6,383 bases of DNA from Lachnospiraceae bacterium. Its GTDB lineage: Bacteria; Bacillota; Clostridia; Lachnospirales; Lachnospiraceae. A model generated the notes under the pieces. The model saw nothing but the letters and a program-made list of their open reading frames with translations, made no database searches and was not told the origin of the DNA. A program made the translations under genes and the position numbers. This document shows positions 5,842 through 6,383 of this stretch, piece by piece (within the stretch, counting starts at the first letter, position 1; each line of letters starts with the position of its first letter). The stretch lies in NCBI GenBank assembly GCA_003520205.1, contig DOVG01000150.1:1-6383 (forward strand). The letters are read 5' to 3'.

Positions 5842-6383
5842 TTAGTGTCCATGAGGAACCCGGGTCAGAAGATCCTTCTCATAGGATATATCCGCATAAA
5901 ACAATCTGCCAAAAACAATAAGCAGAATAAGTGCACTCCCCCAGATTGACCTGTATTCAAAGAATCTGCAGGTAACTGTTGATACAATCGCACCACACAG
6001 GAAGAACAAAATCAGACGTCCATGAGCCTTTACCCTGCTTGAATAGGTTTTCTCATGATGGCGAACATATTTTGCAAGAAAATGTCCTACCTGTCTTATA
6101 TGATTAGTAACAAATGTAGTTGCTGCCGGAATACCTTCCATCTGTCTGAATGTATTAAACTGCATTGAGCATATAAAGTTTAACACCACCTGGCATATCT
6201 GATCCGGTGCCTTTGCAGGAAGAAATCCAAGCACTACTACAGTTAAGATTTCTATTCCTATGAGAACTGTATCCCAGCGCAGAAAATGAAATCTCTTTAT
6301 GCTTTTTCCAAGATATTCCGATAAAAACGCCCCAAAAAAATATGCACCGATGGGAAGCAGTAAATAAAGTGCTTTTCTGATAT
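5842..6383 (-). CDS. YoaK/DUF1275 family membrane protein, C-terminal part (cut by window edge)
   Basis: The open frame runs past 6383, so the N terminus is missing. A GTG at 6232-6234 is in frame but is an internal valine, because the reading frame and family similarity continue upstream of it. About 180 residues are visible, against about 220-240 for the family. Four or five membrane segments are evident, such as LYLLLPIGAYFFGAFL near the visible start and LILFFLCGAIVSTVTC and WGSALILLIVFG toward the C terminus. The segment FNTFRQMEGIPAATTFVTNH matches the family's conserved centre. DUF1275 proteins have no firmly established function. The gene ends 82 bp before the AraC-type regulator, and no convincing terminator separates them, so read-through is possible. 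Confidence 0.85.
   Translation of the reverse strand, partial: IRKALYLLLPIGAYFFGAFLSEYLGKSIKRFHFLRWDTVLIGIEILTVVVLGFLPAKAPDQICQVVLNFICSMQFNTFRQMEGIPAATTFVTNHIRQVGHFLAKYVRHHEKTYSSRVKAHGRLILFFLCGAIVSTVTCRFFEYRSIWGSALILLIVFGRLFYADISYEKDLLTRVPHGH

Overview
All genes in this 6.4 kb window lie on the minus strand, so the reading order is from high to low coordinates. AT-rich intergenic DNA, AGGAGG-type ribosome binding sites, near-consensus sigma-A promoters and a type III glutamine synthetase with no adenylylation context suggest a low-GC Gram-positive bacterium. Clostridia, and probably Lachnospiraceae, is the best guess, inferred from general family resemblance and not from any marker gene.

Layout in transcription order: (1) 6383-5842, the 3' part of a YoaK/DUF1275 membrane protein, cut by the window edge. 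(2) 5759-4717, a short AraC-family regulator followed 50 bp later by a single-domain cupin. The pair ends at a clear intrinsic terminator (4623-4651). A tandem direct repeat just upstream of the regulator could be its own operator. (3) A strong promoter (4559-4587) drives an isochorismatase/nicotinamidase-type cysteine hydrolase (4509-3994). It is followed 32 bp later by a 456-residue membrane protein (3961-2591) that joins a complete MntP manganese exporter to a complete ZIP metal transporter in one reading frame. (4) A nitrogen assimilation block: a TTGACA-N18-TATAAT promoter with an upstream A-tract region, a leader with an intrinsic terminator, glnN (2391-292), then a second leader hairpin and the start of an Amt ammonium transporter (163 to beyond position 1).

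The nitrogen block has a simple logic: Amt brings in ammonium and GlnN condenses it with glutamate. Both genes are preceded by a GC-rich hairpin that opens with the identical 9-mer CAAUGGCGU. The two hairpins differ inside the stem by compensating base changes. This looks like a shared cis-acting RNA (or DNA) control element; in front of glnN it has the form of a transcription attenuator.

The two items most worth following up are the MntP-ZIP fusion and the shared glnN/amt leader hairpin. The rest is ordinary accessory and housekeeping content. I see no mobile element, CRISPR array, tRNA or rRNA.
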